Source: Bdellovibrio sp. ZAP7
GTDB lineage: Bacteria > Bdellovibrionota > Bdellovibrionia > Bdellovibrionales > Bdellovibrionaceae
Assembly: GCF_006874645.1 (NCBI RefSeq)
Contig: NZ_CP030082.1
Span: forward strand, 310,001 to 374,000
Direction of reading: 5' to 3'
Length of the DNA stretch: 64,000 bases
The notes below the pieces were generated by a model, which made no database searches, was not told the origin of the DNA, and worked only from the letters and a program-made list of their open reading frames with translations. Position numbers and translations under genes: made by a program. Within the stretch, counting starts at the first letter, position 1. Each line of letters opens with the position of its first letter. Positions 16,888 to 26,709 of this stretch are shown here, in pieces.

Positions 16888-18507
16888 ATGAATATGAAGG
16901 CTCTTTTGCTGCTCGTCTTGAGTTCAGCTTTGACCGCTCCCGCTTTCGCAACTGCACCAAATGCAAATGCACCACAAGGCGGAAATTTCGTTTACAACCT
17001 AGGTGGCGAACCACCAACGGTTCACCCAATCACATCAACTGACATTTATTCAAGATATGTTCAGAACTACGTGTGTGAAGGTTTGTTGTCTCGTGATTCA
17101 GAAACTTACGACTGGAAACCTCGTTTGGCTGAAAAGTGGGAAGTCTCCAAAGATAATAAAGTATTCACATTCCACTTGCGCAAAAACGCTGTCTTTCACG
17201 ATGGTAAACCAGTTACTGCGGAAGACGTAAAATTCTCTTTCGACGCTATCTTCAACCCAGTATACGAAGCTGCTCACTTGCGCCCGTACTACGAAGGTTT
17301 GGCAAAAGTTGAAGTTGTAGACCCTCACACTGTGAAGTTCTATGCCAAAGACTCTTATTTCAAAAACTTCGACTCTGCTGCAGAGTTGACGGTTATCCCA
17401 AAAGACATCTACAGCGATGTTAACAAATCTAAAAAAATGAACCGCGAGTTGATCTGTGCGGGTCCATACAAACTGATGAAGTTCGACCGTGGTCAAATGA
17501 TCCAGTTGAAAAAATTCGACAAATGGTATGGCAACACTGATGCAGCTTTCAAAGGCTACTTCAACTTCGACACAATCACTCTTCGCTTCTTCAAAGACGA
17601 AAACGTAACGTTGGTAAGAGCTGAAAAAGGTGAGTTGGATTACATCGATCTTCGTATCGAATCATTCATGAAGAAAACGTCTGGCCCAGCTTGGGGTAAA
17701 ACAATCATCAAGCACAAAGTTGCGAATGATGCTCCTAAGTCTTATGGCTTCGTAGGTTGGAACCAACGTAAAGAAATTTTCCAAGACAAAAATGTTCGTA
17801 TCGCTTTGGCTCACTTGTTGAACCGTGAAGAGATGAACAAAAAATTCCGTTACGGCATGTCTGATCTTGCTAACGGTGCTGTTTACATCAAGTCTGAATA
17901 CAATCCAGGCAACAAAGCTATCGAGTACAATCCTAAGAAAGCCCAAGAGCTTTTGAGTAAAGCTGGCTGGGCAGATGCTGATAAAAACGGTGTGCTTGAA
18001 AAAACAATGAACGGGAAAAAAGTAGAATTCAAATTCTCTCTTCTTTATGCAAATAAAGACGTTGAGAAATATTGGACTATGTACCGCGAAGACTTGAAAA
18101 AAGCCGGCATCGACATGGAATTGAAATACCTAGAGTGGAATTCATTCTTGAAATTAGTCGATGAAGGTAACTTCGACGCTGTGACTATGGGTTGGGGCGG
18201 TGGCTCTGTTGATCCAGATCCTAAACAAATCTGGCACTCTTCTAACGCGATCCCAGGCGGTTCAAACTTTATCGCTTACAAAAGCCCTGAAGTTGACAAG
18301 CTAATTGACGACGCTCGTGTTGAGCCGAACAAAGCTAAACGTGTTGCAATGCTGAAAAAAGTATACGCAAAGATCGCTGAAGACGCTCCTTACGCGTTCC
18401 TTTTCAACGATAAGTATGAATTTTATGCAAATTCGTCACGTATGGGCATGCCTGCAGAGACATTCAAATACGAAGTTGGTAAAGACTACTGGTGGGTTAA
18501 ACCTTAA
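16888..18507 (+). CDS. oppA: oligopeptide ABC transporter substrate-binding protein
   Basis: A 539-residue periplasmic protein of the SBP_bac_5 family. A signal peptide (about 1-22, ending AFATA) is followed by PQGGNFVYNLGGEPPTVHPI, the AEKWEVSKDNKVFTFHLRKNA block and later FDAVTMGWGGGSVDPDP, all typical of OppA/DppA binders. It delivers oligopeptides to the OppBC permease encoded just downstream (24-bp gap). A TTTGGAGGAA ribosome site precedes the ATG. Heavy use of optimal-looking codons suggests high expression. Peptide uptake fits growth on prey protein. Confidence 0.92.
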   Translation: MNMKALLLLVLSSALTAPAFATAPNANAPQGGNFVYNLGGEPPTVHPITSTDIYSRYVQNYVCEGLLSRDSETYDWKPRLAEKWEVSKDNKVFTFHLRKNAVFHDGKPVTAEDVKFSFDAIFNPVYEAAHLRPYYEGLAKVEVVDPHTVKFYAKDSYFKNFDSAAELTVIPKDIYSDVNKSKKMNRELICAGPYKLMKFDRGQMIQLKKFDKWYGNTDAAFKGYFNFDTITLRFFKDENVTLVRAEKGELDYIDLRIESFMKKTSGPAWGKTIIKHKVANDAPKSYGFVGWNQRKEIFQDKNVRIALAHLLNREEMNKKFRYGMSDLANGAVYIKSEYNPGNKAIEYNPKKAQELLSKAGWADADKNGVLEKTMNGKKVEFKFSLLYANKDVEKYWTMYREDLKKAGIDMELKYLEWNSFLKLVDEGNFDAVTMGWGGGSVDPDPKQIWHSSNAIPGGSNFIAYKSPEVDKLIDDARVEPNKAKRVAMLKKVYAKIAEDAPYAFLFNDKYEFYANSSRMGMPAETFKYEVGKDYWWVKP

Positions 18508-18531
18508 TAGTTACTTCTCGGGAGTAGGACC

Positions 18532-19563
18532 TTGTTCGTATACCTGATCCGTCGACTTTTTCTAATGATCCCGACTTTTTTCGGGATCACTGTTGTTACT
18601 TTTGTGCTCATCAATTTGGCTCCTGGCAGCCCTATTGAACAAAAGCTACAAGCTATCCGTTTCGGTTCCGGAGCGGCTGGTGGTGGCGGTGGAGCATCCA
18701 GCGTAGGCGGCCGTGGCGACACGGGCGTCAACGAGGAAGTTATCGAGGCTTTGAAGAAACAGTATGGTTTCGATAAGCCTCTTCATATGCGCTACCTTAT
18801 CTGGCTTAAAAATATCTCTCGCCTGGATTTCGGCGAAAGCTTCACTTATCAAGAGCCAGTTATCGAAGTAATCAAAAGTAAGCTTCCAGTCTCAATGATC
18901 TTTGGATTGTTCACTTTGATTCTCACTTATATTGTGTGTATTCCGCTGGGAGTTCGAAAGGCCATCAAGGCCGGCCAAAGCTTCGACAAGGTGTCGACGT
19001 TGCTTCTGAACTTTACCTACGCAATTCCGCCTCTTATTCTTGGTATCGCATTGATTTACTTTGCTAGCCGTTCAAACTGGTTCCCTTTAGGGGGGTTGCA
19101 GTCTGATGACTATGAATCTATGTCCACTTGGAACAGATTCTTGGATCGTGCTCACCATATGGTTCTTCCATTGATCTGTTACACGATTGGTGGTTTCACT
19201 GAGCTTTCTATCCTTATGAGAAACTCCATGCTCGACATTATTAAGTCGGACTTCGTTCGTACGGCTCGTGCAAAAGGTCTTTCTGAAAAGGTTGTCGTTT
19301 ATAAACATGCTCTAAGAAATGCTTTGATCCCAATCGCTACTGGTTTGGGTGGTTTCTTAGGTGTGTTCTTGGCTGGTTCTTTGATTATCGAGCAGATGTT
19401 CAACCTTGATGGTATGGGCTTGCTTGGTTACCAATCGGTTTTGGCTCGTGACTACAATGTTATCATGGGTATTACTTTTATCTCGGCGATGCTGATGATG
19501 GTGGGTCGTATTCTGAGCGACGTCATCTACGTACTTGTTGACCCAAGGATTGATTTCAAATGA
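18532..19563 (+). CDS. oppB: oligopeptide ABC transporter permease, OppB type
   Basis: A 343-residue inner-membrane permease starting with TTG after a GGGAGTAGG site. The N-terminus VYLIRRLFLMIPTFFGITVV and the EAA loop (RTARAKGLSEKVVVYKHALRNALIP) are typical of OppB/DppB. A glycine-rich insert (GSGAAGGGGGASSVGG, near residue 45) in the first periplasmic loop is unusual. It is coupled to the next permease by a 4-bp overlap. Confidence 0.92.
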   Translation: MFVYLIRRLFLMIPTFFGITVVTFVLINLAPGSPIEQKLQAIRFGSGAAGGGGGASSVGGRGDTGVNEEVIEALKKQYGFDKPLHMRYLIWLKNISRLDFGESFTYQEPVIEVIKSKLPVSMIFGLFTLILTYIVCIPLGVRKAIKAGQSFDKVSTLLLNFTYAIPPLILGIALIYFASRSNWFPLGGLQSDDYESMSTWNRFLDRAHHMVLPLICYTIGGFTELSILMRNSMLDIIKSDFVRTARAKGLSEKVVVYKHALRNALIPIATGLGGFLGVFLAGSLIIEQMFNLDGMGLLGYQSVLARDYNVIMGITFISAMLMMVGRILSDVIYVLVDPRIDFK

Positions 19564-20588
19564 TGGATCCAATTCAGAAATATCTTATTAAAAATGAGCT
19601 TACGCTTAAACGTTATAAACGCTTTAAGCGCGACCGTGTCGCTGTTATTTCCGTTTGGATCTTGCTTGCGATGTTCTTCTTCAGCTTCACTGCGGAGCTT
19701 TGGGCGAACAGTCACCCCCACATTCTTCACTACAATGGTCAGACTTACTTCCCATTGTTCAAAGAATACCATCCGTCTCAGCTGGGCCGCGATGATATCT
19801 ATGTGATGGATTACCGCGCGCTGGAAATGAAAGAGGGCGATTGGGCCTTGTGGCCATTGATTCAATGGAATCCATACGAAAGTAACCGTACTGTGGAAAC
19901 TTATCCTTCTCCTCCAACTAAGTACAACTGGTTGGGTACGGATGAATCCGGTCGTGACGTGATGACACGTCTTCTTTACGGTTTCCGTTACACGATGATT
20001 TTCGCTATCGGTGCATGGATCTTTACTTACCTTATCGGTATCACGATGGGTTCAGTAATGGGTTATGTCGGTGGGCGTGTGGACCTTGTGGGTCAGCGTA
20101 TAGTAGAGGTTGTGGAATCCGTTCCTTATTTGTTCGTATTGATTACGATCATCTCGATCTTCACTCCGAACATCGTGGTACTGGCAGGTTTGACGGCGCT
20201 ATTGGGTTGGACTGGTATTTCTGCTTACATGCGTGCGCAGTTCCTATCATTGCGTAAGCGTGAATACGTTGAGGCAGCGGCAGCTATCGGTGCGACTCAT
20301 ACTCGTATCATCTCAAGCCACATTCTTCCGAATGCTTTGACTCCGATCATTACGTTCGCACCGTTTGCTATCTCTGCAAATGTGTATGCTCTTTCGATCT
20401 TGGATTACTTGGGTCTGGGATTGGTTCCACCAACTCCATCTTGGGGTGAGTTGATGGCACAAGCACAAAAGTGGGCGACTATTGCCGGCTGGCTTGTATG
20501 GGGTCCATTGATCGCGATGGTTGTGACATTAACGCTTCTGAATAATATCGGTAAAGCAGTTCGCGACGCTTTCGACTCTAAAATGTAG
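19560..20588 (+). CDS. oppC: oligopeptide ABC transporter permease, OppC type
   Basis: A 342-residue permease with the OppC N-terminal domain, TDESGRDVMTRLLYG, and an EAA loop (EAAAAIGATHTRIISSHILPN). The periplasmic segment between the first two spans (about 45-135) is longer than in E. coli OppC and includes PLFKEYHPSQLGRDDIY, a layout seen in the microcin-C/YejE type of permeases. No ATPase genes (oppD, oppF) follow; a strong terminator ends the operon, so the ATPases must be encoded elsewhere. Confidence 0.92.
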   Translation: MMDPIQKYLIKNELTLKRYKRFKRDRVAVISVWILLAMFFFSFTAELWANSHPHILHYNGQTYFPLFKEYHPSQLGRDDIYVMDYRALEMKEGDWALWPLIQWNPYESNRTVETYPSPPTKYNWLGTDESGRDVMTRLLYGFRYTMIFAIGAWIFTYLIGITMGSVMGYVGGRVDLVGQRIVEVVESVPYLFVLITIISIFTPNIVVLAGLTALLGWTGISAYMRAQFLSLRKREYVEAAAAIGATHTRIISSHILPNALTPIITFAPFAISANVYALSILDYLGLGLVPPTPSWGELMAQAQKWATIAGWLVWGPLIAMVVTLTLLNNIGKAVRDAFDSKM

Positions 20589-20610
20589 TTTTTGATTTTC
20601 AAAATTAATA

Positions 20611-20641
20611 AAAAAGGGCAACGCAAGTTGCCCTTTTTTTT
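20611..20641. terminator. bidirectional Rho-independent terminator after oppC
   Basis: AAAAAAGGGCAAC and GTTGCCCTTTTTT form a long stem with a 4-base loop (GCAA) and T runs on both strands. It serves the rightward opp operon and the leftward BON gene, whose stop is 16 bases away. Confidence 0.93.
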
Positions 20642-20656
20642 GAAGCATCGTCGGTT

Positions 20657-21286
20657 TTAAGGGCGATGTCCAAACGTCCTTCTTCCACCAAAGCGAGCTT
20701 CGGCTTCTGAAGTACGGCTTACTATGAGTTGATTGGTCACATCAATCACGCCATAGCAATCAATTGAAATGTCTTCGGCTAAATAGCGCATTCTTCGTTC
20801 TGGTACGAATCCCGTCAGGGTCACGATACCGTCCGTAACCTGCACATCAATATCACGGGCGTCGATTCCCCGGTGTTGCGCCAACACATGGGAAATCTCG
20901 GTCTGTAAAGTTTTGTCATTGCGTCTGCGTCGATGTTGTTCGGGGTGGAAATCTCTTTCTGTCCAATCTTCCTGGTTCATCTCTTTCATGCGTTTTTCAG
21001 ATTCATAATCAGAATGAGCTACAAAATCCCGCGGAAGAGGTCGGTTGGCATCATGACTATATCCCGTATTGAAATCGGGGGAGGCGTAACGAAGGTGTTC
21101 GCGATTTCGTTCGTAGTCGTAAAAGTTTGAATCAGATTCCGAGTTGTGACGTTCGTTGCGATTTGAAAAGCGTTGTTCTCGGCGTTGAAGTTCTTCGGGG
21201 GAGTATTGGATTTCTCGACGTTCTCTTTGAACGGCACGTAGTTCATTGTCGCGACGTCTTGGTGGGCGGTAATTTGAACTTTGCAT
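20657..21286 (-). CDS. BON-domain protein with arginine-rich N-terminus
   Basis: A 209-residue protein. Residues about 125-190 form a BON domain (LQTEISHVLAQHRGIDARDIDVQVTDG, then IVTLTGFV and a hydrophobic second strand), a phospholipid- or polymer-binding fold. The first 120 residues are disordered in appearance and rich in Arg, Glu, Asn, Tyr and His (NYRPPRRRDNELRAVQRER). No signal peptide is seen, which is unusual for BON proteins such as OsmY, so it may be cytoplasmic or membrane-edge. Stress or envelope roles are suggested by family only. Confidence 0.85.
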   Translation of the reverse strand: MQSSNYRPPRRRDNELRAVQRERREIQYSPEELQRREQRFSNRNERHNSESDSNFYDYERNREHLRYASPDFNTGYSHDANRPLPRDFVAHSDYESEKRMKEMNQEDWTERDFHPEQHRRRRNDKTLQTEISHVLAQHRGIDARDIDVQVTDGIVTLTGFVPERRMRYLAEDISIDCYGVIDVTNQLIVSRTSEAEARFGGRRTFGHRP

Positions 21287-21419
21287 CTTAAACTCCTGGT
21301 CTGATTGAGTTTAGGATGACATAGATGGGAGTGGATCCCCGAATACCGAATTAGTAATATTTCAGAATACAAATCAGGATCGGTACTGATGGCCAGCGAA
21401 AGCTGGCCCAAAATTCAGC

Positions 21420-21992
21420 TTAAGGATGACGAAGCATTTTGCAGAACACGGCAGAGGATACGTTTCCGCTTTTGTCTGACGTTGTGCCGATAACAAATAC
21501 ATTCTTTTTAGAAACATCACTGCGATAAGAATAACGGATGTCAGTTTCATCATAGATATGTGCTAGTTGGACTTCGGTTGCCGTTTCGGTTCCTGGGCTA
21601 AGCTTTGAACCGTTATCAGCAAAACGTTGTTTCATTTCTTGCGCTGTCATGTCTTGATAAGGATCTTCTGAATAGAAGAAATTAAACATCCCGCTGATAG
21701 CGATCTGATTTTCAGATTTTTCAAAAATGAATCCACCATGGTGTGCATAGTTCGGATCGAAGTGTGAAGTTAAGTGAAAGCACTTGCCAGAATAGCCGAT
21801 TAAACCTTGGTTGGCGAAACCGGAGACACCTTGCGAGTAACCATCCACGATGTTTTGCATTGGTTCAGAGCAAACGCTGCCATCACAAATCGTTGTTGGG
21901 TCAACAACCGGACCCGGTGCCGACTCTGCTTTCGCAGTTCCAGTGATAGCGCTTACGAAAATAACCAAAGAAGAAAAGATATATCTCATCAT
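21420..21992 (-). CDS. secreted protein of unknown function
   Basis: A 190-residue protein from ATG 21992; GGAGA lies 9 bases upstream, while the longer frame to 22052 has no ribosome site. A signal peptide (MMRYIFSSLVIFVSAITGTAKAE) leads to a mature protein with four or more cysteines (CDGSVC, CFHL, CKML) that could form disulfides. No family is recognised. It lies alone, with about 130 bases to the BON gene. Confidence 0.75.
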   Translation of the reverse strand: MMRYIFSSLVIFVSAITGTAKAESAPGPVVDPTTICDGSVCSEPMQNIVDGYSQGVSGFANQGLIGYSGKCFHLTSHFDPNYAHHGGFIFEKSENQIAISGMFNFFYSEDPYQDMTAQEMKQRFADNGSKLSPGTETATEVQLAHIYDETDIRYSYRSDVSKKNVFVIGTTSDKSGNVSSAVFCKMLRHP

Positions 21993-22185
21993 AGAAGACG
22001 GTCTCCAAAATGTGCCTTCTAAGAGCTTTTCAATCCGTTGATAAGCGGTCAAAAGGTACAGCAGAGTGTTTCATTGAATTGGTATATGGTCGTGCTACGG
22101 AGCTGGCTGTAGGGATAGGTTTCAGAGTGTAGCTGCGGCTTCGCCTTATGGAGTATGAAAGAGAACCTTATAAGTCTAGCAAACG

Positions 22186-22241
22186 AAAAGGTACGGACTG
22201 ACTTTCTCCAACTCACTGGAGAAAGTCAGTCCGTACCTTTT
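22186..22241. repeat. perfect 25-bp inverted repeat downstream of speA
   Basis: Arms 22186-22210 and 22217-22241 are perfectly complementary over 25 bp with a 6-base loop (ACTCAC). The base of the stem reads AAAAGGTACG / CGTACCTTTT, so T runs follow on both strands and it can terminate transcription in either direction. The hairpin at 53866-53917 has the same stem base with an otherwise different upper stem. Confidence 0.9.
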
Positions 22242-22247
22242 GGGCAT

Positions 22248-22283
22248 AAAAAAGCCGATTCATTTTTGGTGAATCGGCTTTTT
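22248..22283. terminator. bidirectional terminator of speA
   Basis: AAAAAAGCCGATTCA and TGAATCGGCTTTTT form a 14-bp stem with a 7-base loop and T runs on both sides. It lies 23 bases past the speA stop and 6 bases from the longer hairpin at 22186-22241. Confidence 0.92.
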
Positions 22284-22305
22284 GAATTTTAATTTTTGGA
22301 ATCGA

Positions 22306-24210
22306 TTACTCGGCTTCTTCTAGGTATGTATAACCTGAAAGACCTTCTTCGTAGTGCTTGATCAGAAGTTTTGCTTCTTGTTTTGTGATCGAGCCTTTTT
22401 GGATAGAGTCTTCAGTTGCTTGGCGAACGTTATCAACCATTTCTGAACGGCCGTACTGAACGTAAGACAATACTTCCGTTACTGTGTCACCGGGAACATA
22501 ATGATCAATTGTGTAACCAACACCGTTCAAAGAGATATGGACTGCGTCTGTATCGCCGAACAAGTTATGAAGGTCGCCCAAGATCTCTTGGTAAGCGCCC
22601 GTCAAGAACACGCCCAAGTAGTATTGTTCGCCATCAGTATACTTGTGCAAACGGATGGTTTCTTTCGCTTCGCCAGAATCTGTATCGATGAATTTTTCGA
22701 TCACACCGTCCGAGTCGCAAGTTAAATCCGCCAGCGTCGCTTCACGAGTAGGCTCCTCGCCCAGGCGGTGAATCGGTAATACCGGGAACAACTGACCAAC
22801 CGCCCAAGAATCTGGAAGAGATTGGAATAAAGAGAAGTTCGAGTAGTAAGTGTCGCACAGCTCTTTAGAAAGAGCGGCAATGATGTCTTCAGTATCTGGA
22901 ACTGTCTTCGCCAGTTTCACCATCTTAGTAGCGATAGTGAAGTACATAGATTCACACCATGCACGTTGTTCCAGTGAAAGAACGCCGTAAGTGAAAAGCT
23001 GCAAAGTTTCATTCTTAGATTGCTCAAGGTCATTGAAGCACTCGTTGATATTATCTTTGTTCACCTTTTCGTAGATGTACTGCATGTCTTGCATGATCGA
23101 CGGATCAGACTTAGTCGCCGGACGAGGTGGTTCGTTACGGTGAAGGTCATTCATACCCAATACGTTGAAAACAAGTACGGAGTGATGGGCCACCAAGAAG
23201 CGACCTGACTCAGTTACGATATTTGGATGAGGAATGTTTTTTTCATCACAAAGAGTTTGAACAGTTGAAACGATGTCGTTCGCGTATTCTTGCTCAGAGT
23301 AGTTCACAGAGCTGTCAGAGTGACCAGAGCCGTCGTAGTCAATACCAAGACCACCGCCGACATCCAGATACTTAAGGCCCGCGCCCATTTTATGAAGCTC
23401 CACATAGAAGCGAACGCCCTCTTTTAGAGAAGACTTGATAGATTGAATCGCAGGAACTTGAGAGCCGATGTGGTAGTGCATCAGTTCCAAGCAATCAAGC
23501 ATGCCTTCAGCTTTAAGATATTCAACGCCATCGACGATTTCAGATGCGGTCAAACCGAATTTAGAACGAGCACCAGAAGAATCAACCCATTTGCCGGCAC
23601 CTTGAGTGTTCAATTTCGCGCGGAAACCGATTTTTGGACGGGTATTGAATTTCTTCGCAACGTCCACGATCATTTTCAATTCTTCTTTACGATCCACAAC
23701 GATGATGGTGTTGCGACCTAGTTTTTGCGAAAGGATGGCTGTCTCAATGTACTCAGCATCTTTGAAGCCGTTACAGATGATCAAAGCATTCTCAGTGCTC
23801 ATCAAAGCAAGAACCACAAGAAGTTCTGGCTTAGAACCACACTCAAGACCCATATTGTAGTCTTTGCCGTACTTTACGATTTCTTGAACCAAGTGACGTT
23901 GTTGATTCACTTTAATTGGATAAACGCCGTTGTAGTTACCTTTGTAACCGTGGTCAGCGAATGCTTTTTTAAAGCAACCGTTCAAAAGCTCAACACGAGA
24001 TTTAATAATGTCGGGAAATCTGATCATAATTGGTACGCGAATACCGCGGTCCAAAAGATCTTGAGTCAATTCGTGAAGGTCAACAGCGGGGCCATTGGCA
24101 CCCATTGGAGTAATCGAAACAGTACCCGTTGAATTAATTCTGAAATAACCGTTGCCCCAGTTGTTGATACCGTAAAGCGCCGCGCTTTTTTCAGGACTCC
24201 AATTAGACAT
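22306..24210 (-). CDS. speA: biosynthetic arginine decarboxylase
   Basis: A 634-residue fold-III PLP enzyme from ATG 24210 (a further in-frame ATG at 24231 adds 7 residues). The PLP lysine is Lys100 in GVYPIKVNQQ; DVGGGLGIDYDGS is the phosphate-binding glycine loop, and the C-terminal barrel carries the active-site Cys region (CDSDG). Length and domain layout match SpeA. It converts arginine to agmatine, which the nearby agmatinase can turn into putrescine. leuS ends 69 bases upstream of this ATG on the same strand. Confidence 0.95.
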   Translation of the reverse strand: MSNWSPEKSAALYGINNWGNGYFRINSTGTVSITPMGANGPAVDLHELTQDLLDRGIRVPIMIRFPDIIKSRVELLNGCFKKAFADHGYKGNYNGVYPIKVNQQRHLVQEIVKYGKDYNMGLECGSKPELLVVLALMSTENALIICNGFKDAEYIETAILSQKLGRNTIIVVDRKEELKMIVDVAKKFNTRPKIGFRAKLNTQGAGKWVDSSGARSKFGLTASEIVDGVEYLKAEGMLDCLELMHYHIGSQVPAIQSIKSSLKEGVRFYVELHKMGAGLKYLDVGGGLGIDYDGSGHSDSSVNYSEQEYANDIVSTVQTLCDEKNIPHPNIVTESGRFLVAHHSVLVFNVLGMNDLHRNEPPRPATKSDPSIMQDMQYIYEKVNKDNINECFNDLEQSKNETLQLFTYGVLSLEQRAWCESMYFTIATKMVKLAKTVPDTEDIIAALSKELCDTYYSNFSLFQSLPDSWAVGQLFPVLPIHRLGEEPTREATLADLTCDSDGVIEKFIDTDSGEAKETIRLHKYTDGEQYYLGVFLTGAYQEILGDLHNLFGDTDAVHISLNGVGYTIDHYVPGDTVTEVLSYVQYGRSEMVDNVRQATEDSIQKGSITKQEAKLLIKHYEEGLSGYTYLEEAE

Positions 24211-24279
24211 CTTCGTTGGCCCTCGTCTCATGCTCCAGCTTTGCCGGAGCAGTTACGCCAGGGCCTTCAAAAGATTGCC

Positions 24280-26685
24280 CTAGGCTTTGATTATAAGATT
24301 CAAAATCTTTCCAGCTTTGTAAATCACCTTATCAGGTTCTTTGCCGGAAAGTGCAGAATTAACACCGGGCACGGCTTTCGCCGCAGTCAGTGCTTCCTCT
24401 TCAGAAGCAGCAACTCCAATTTCGATCGTGCCGCGCATTTTTCCATTCACCTGCACGCCGATTGTCACAGTGTCATCAGCGCAAAGGTTACTATCATAAT
24501 TCGGCCATGGAGCCAAAGAGCAAAGTCCCTGGCCGCCCATTTTTTCCCACAATTCTTCGGCCAAGTGCGGAGCAAAAGGTGCCAAGATTTGCGCGAGTGG
24601 TTTTAGAGCCAGTTCAGAGCGGCACTCGGCCTTGTAAAGGTCATTTACCAGGATCATCATTGCCGCAATCGCTGTGTTAAAGCTCATCGATTCAATGTCG
24701 TCAGTGACTTTTTTGATCGTTTTATGAAGTAATTTCTCAATAGCCGGTGGCAAAGCGTCTTTCGTGGCAACGTACTTGCCGTCGTCAGATACAACAAGGC
24801 GGCCAACGCGATCCAAGAAGCGCTTCACGCCGTCGATTCCAGTTGGAGACCACGGTTTGTCGGCGTTCAAAGGCCCCATAAAGCTTATAAACATACGGAT
24901 CGAGTCAGCCCCGTGAGTTTTTGCGATCTCTTCCGGAGAAATCACATTTCCACGAGATTTTGACATCTTTTGACCATCTGGTCCCAGGATCATCCCCTGG
25001 TGCGCCAGTTTTTGGAATGGTTCGTCGTGAGTCACAAGTCCGCAATCGAAAAGAACCTTCATCCAGAAACGTGAATACAACAAGTGACCGACCGTGTGCT
25101 CAGGTCCGCCCACGTAAAGATCCACGGGCATCCAATATTTTTCAGCCTTTGGATCAAATGGAGCCGCGTCATTGTTAGGATCAATGTAACGAAGGAAATA
25201 CCAAGAAGAACCAGCGGCGCCTGGCATGGTGTCTGTTTCGCGACGACCAGTCTCGCCATTTTTCCCTTGGTAATTCACCCACTCGTGAATTTTTGCAAGA
25301 GGAGCTTCCCCAGTTTCAGATGGTTCATAGTCCGCCACTTCAGGCAACATCACAGGAAGTTCGTTGTATGGAACACCTATTTGTTTGCCACCCGCAAGGT
25401 TGACGATCGGGAACGGCTCGCCCCAATAACGTTGGCGAGAGAACAACCAGTCACGAAGTTTGTATTGAACTTCGCGAGTTCCCAACTTTCTGTCTTCCAA
25501 GTGTGCGATCATTTTGCTGATCGCTTCGTTTTTAGAAAGGCCATTTAGGAAATCAGAATTGACCAATTTTCCGTCGCCTTCGAATGGCAAAGTCTCGCCA
25601 CCTTCAAGAACGCGTTTAATTGGAAGATTGAATTTTGTCGCAAATTCGTGATCGCGAGCATCGTGACCCGGAACCGCCATGATGGCCCCTGTTCCGTAGT
25701 CAGTCAGAACGTAATCAGCAATCCAGATTTCGATTTTTTCGCCATTAATCGGATTCACAGCATGAGCACCTGTGAATACACCTGTTTTTTCAGTTGTCGC
25801 TTTACGCTCAACTTCAGATTTTCGAGAAGTCGCGAGCACATAGTCCTCAACCGCAGAGTGCTGAGGTTGAGTTGTGATTTTTTTAACCAACGGATGTTCC
25901 GGAGCCATCACCATGAATGTCACGCCAAACAAAGTGTCAGGGCGGGTGGTGAAGACTTCGAAAGACAAATCTGCTTCGTCTTTTACTTTGAAAGTAACGC
26001 GCGCGCCTTCAGATTTACCGATCCAATTGCGTTGACCTTCTTTAGTACGTTCTGGCCAGTCCAATTTATCCAAGTCATTCAAAAGACGTTCAGCATAGTC
26101 AGTGATTTTAAGCATCCACTGTTTCATCGGAACGCGAATCACCGGGTGACCGCCACGCTCAGATTTGCCGTCGATGACTTCGTCGTTCGCCAAAACTGTT
26201 TTAAGTTCTGGGCACCAGTTCACAGGAACTTCTTTTTGATAGGCGAGACCGCGCTCGTAAAGCTTCAAGAAAATGAATTGAGTCCACTTGTAGTATTTAG
26301 GTTCTGCTGTAGAAATCTCACGACTCCAGTCAAAGCTAAAACCAAATGACTGAAGAGTGTTGCGGAAGCTTTCGATCGCTTTTTCAGTCGTGATCGCAGG
26401 ATGAATTCCCGTTTGAATAGCATATTGCTCCGCCGGCAAACCAAACGCATCGTAACCCATCGGGTGAAGAACATTGAAGCCCTTCGCACGTTTGTAGCGA
26501 GAAACGATATCACCAGGCGTATAAGAAGCCATGTGCCCAATATGTAAACCCGATCCAGAAGGATAAGGAAACATATCTAATGCATAGTACTTCGGCTTAG
26601 AAGAAGTCGCCTCAGCCTTAAACGCCTGAGCATCCGCCCATTTCTTCTGCCACTTTTTCTCAATCTCACTAAAATTCAAACTCAT
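24280..26685 (-). CDS. leuS: leucyl-tRNA synthetase
   Basis: An 801-residue class I synthetase from ATG 26685, which follows GGAG with 9-base spacing; a longer frame to 26709 lacks this. HIGH-type motif SGLHIGHMASY, the CP1 editing domain (TTRPDTLFGVTFMV, GTGAIMAVPGHDARD) and KMSKSRGN are present, then the anticodon-binding and C-terminal domains. It is essential for translation. It lies upstream of speA on the same strand with no terminator between. Confidence 0.96.
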   Translation of the reverse strand: MSLNFSEIEKKWQKKWADAQAFKAEATSSKPKYYALDMFPYPSGSGLHIGHMASYTPGDIVSRYKRAKGFNVLHPMGYDAFGLPAEQYAIQTGIHPAITTEKAIESFRNTLQSFGFSFDWSREISTAEPKYYKWTQFIFLKLYERGLAYQKEVPVNWCPELKTVLANDEVIDGKSERGGHPVIRVPMKQWMLKITDYAERLLNDLDKLDWPERTKEGQRNWIGKSEGARVTFKVKDEADLSFEVFTTRPDTLFGVTFMVMAPEHPLVKKITTQPQHSAVEDYVLATSRKSEVERKATTEKTGVFTGAHAVNPINGEKIEIWIADYVLTDYGTGAIMAVPGHDARDHEFATKFNLPIKRVLEGGETLPFEGDGKLVNSDFLNGLSKNEAISKMIAHLEDRKLGTREVQYKLRDWLFSRQRYWGEPFPIVNLAGGKQIGVPYNELPVMLPEVADYEPSETGEAPLAKIHEWVNYQGKNGETGRRETDTMPGAAGSSWYFLRYIDPNNDAAPFDPKAEKYWMPVDLYVGGPEHTVGHLLYSRFWMKVLFDCGLVTHDEPFQKLAHQGMILGPDGQKMSKSRGNVISPEEIAKTHGADSIRMFISFMGPLNADKPWSPTGIDGVKRFLDRVGRLVVSDDGKYVATKDALPPAIEKLLHKTIKKVTDDIESMSFNTAIAAMMILVNDLYKAECRSELALKPLAQILAPFAPHLAEELWEKMGGQGLCSLAPWPNYDSNLCADDTVTIGVQVNGKMRGTIEIGVAASEEEALTAAKAVPGVNSALSGKEPDKVIYKAGKILNLIIKA

Positions 26686-26709
26686 AAAAAACCACTCCAA
26701 AGAAGCCAA

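Noticed and set aside
22048-22061. Third AAAAGGTAC sequence upstream of the 21420-21992 gene
   Set aside because: It has no pairing partner nearby, so it does not belong to the hairpin class.
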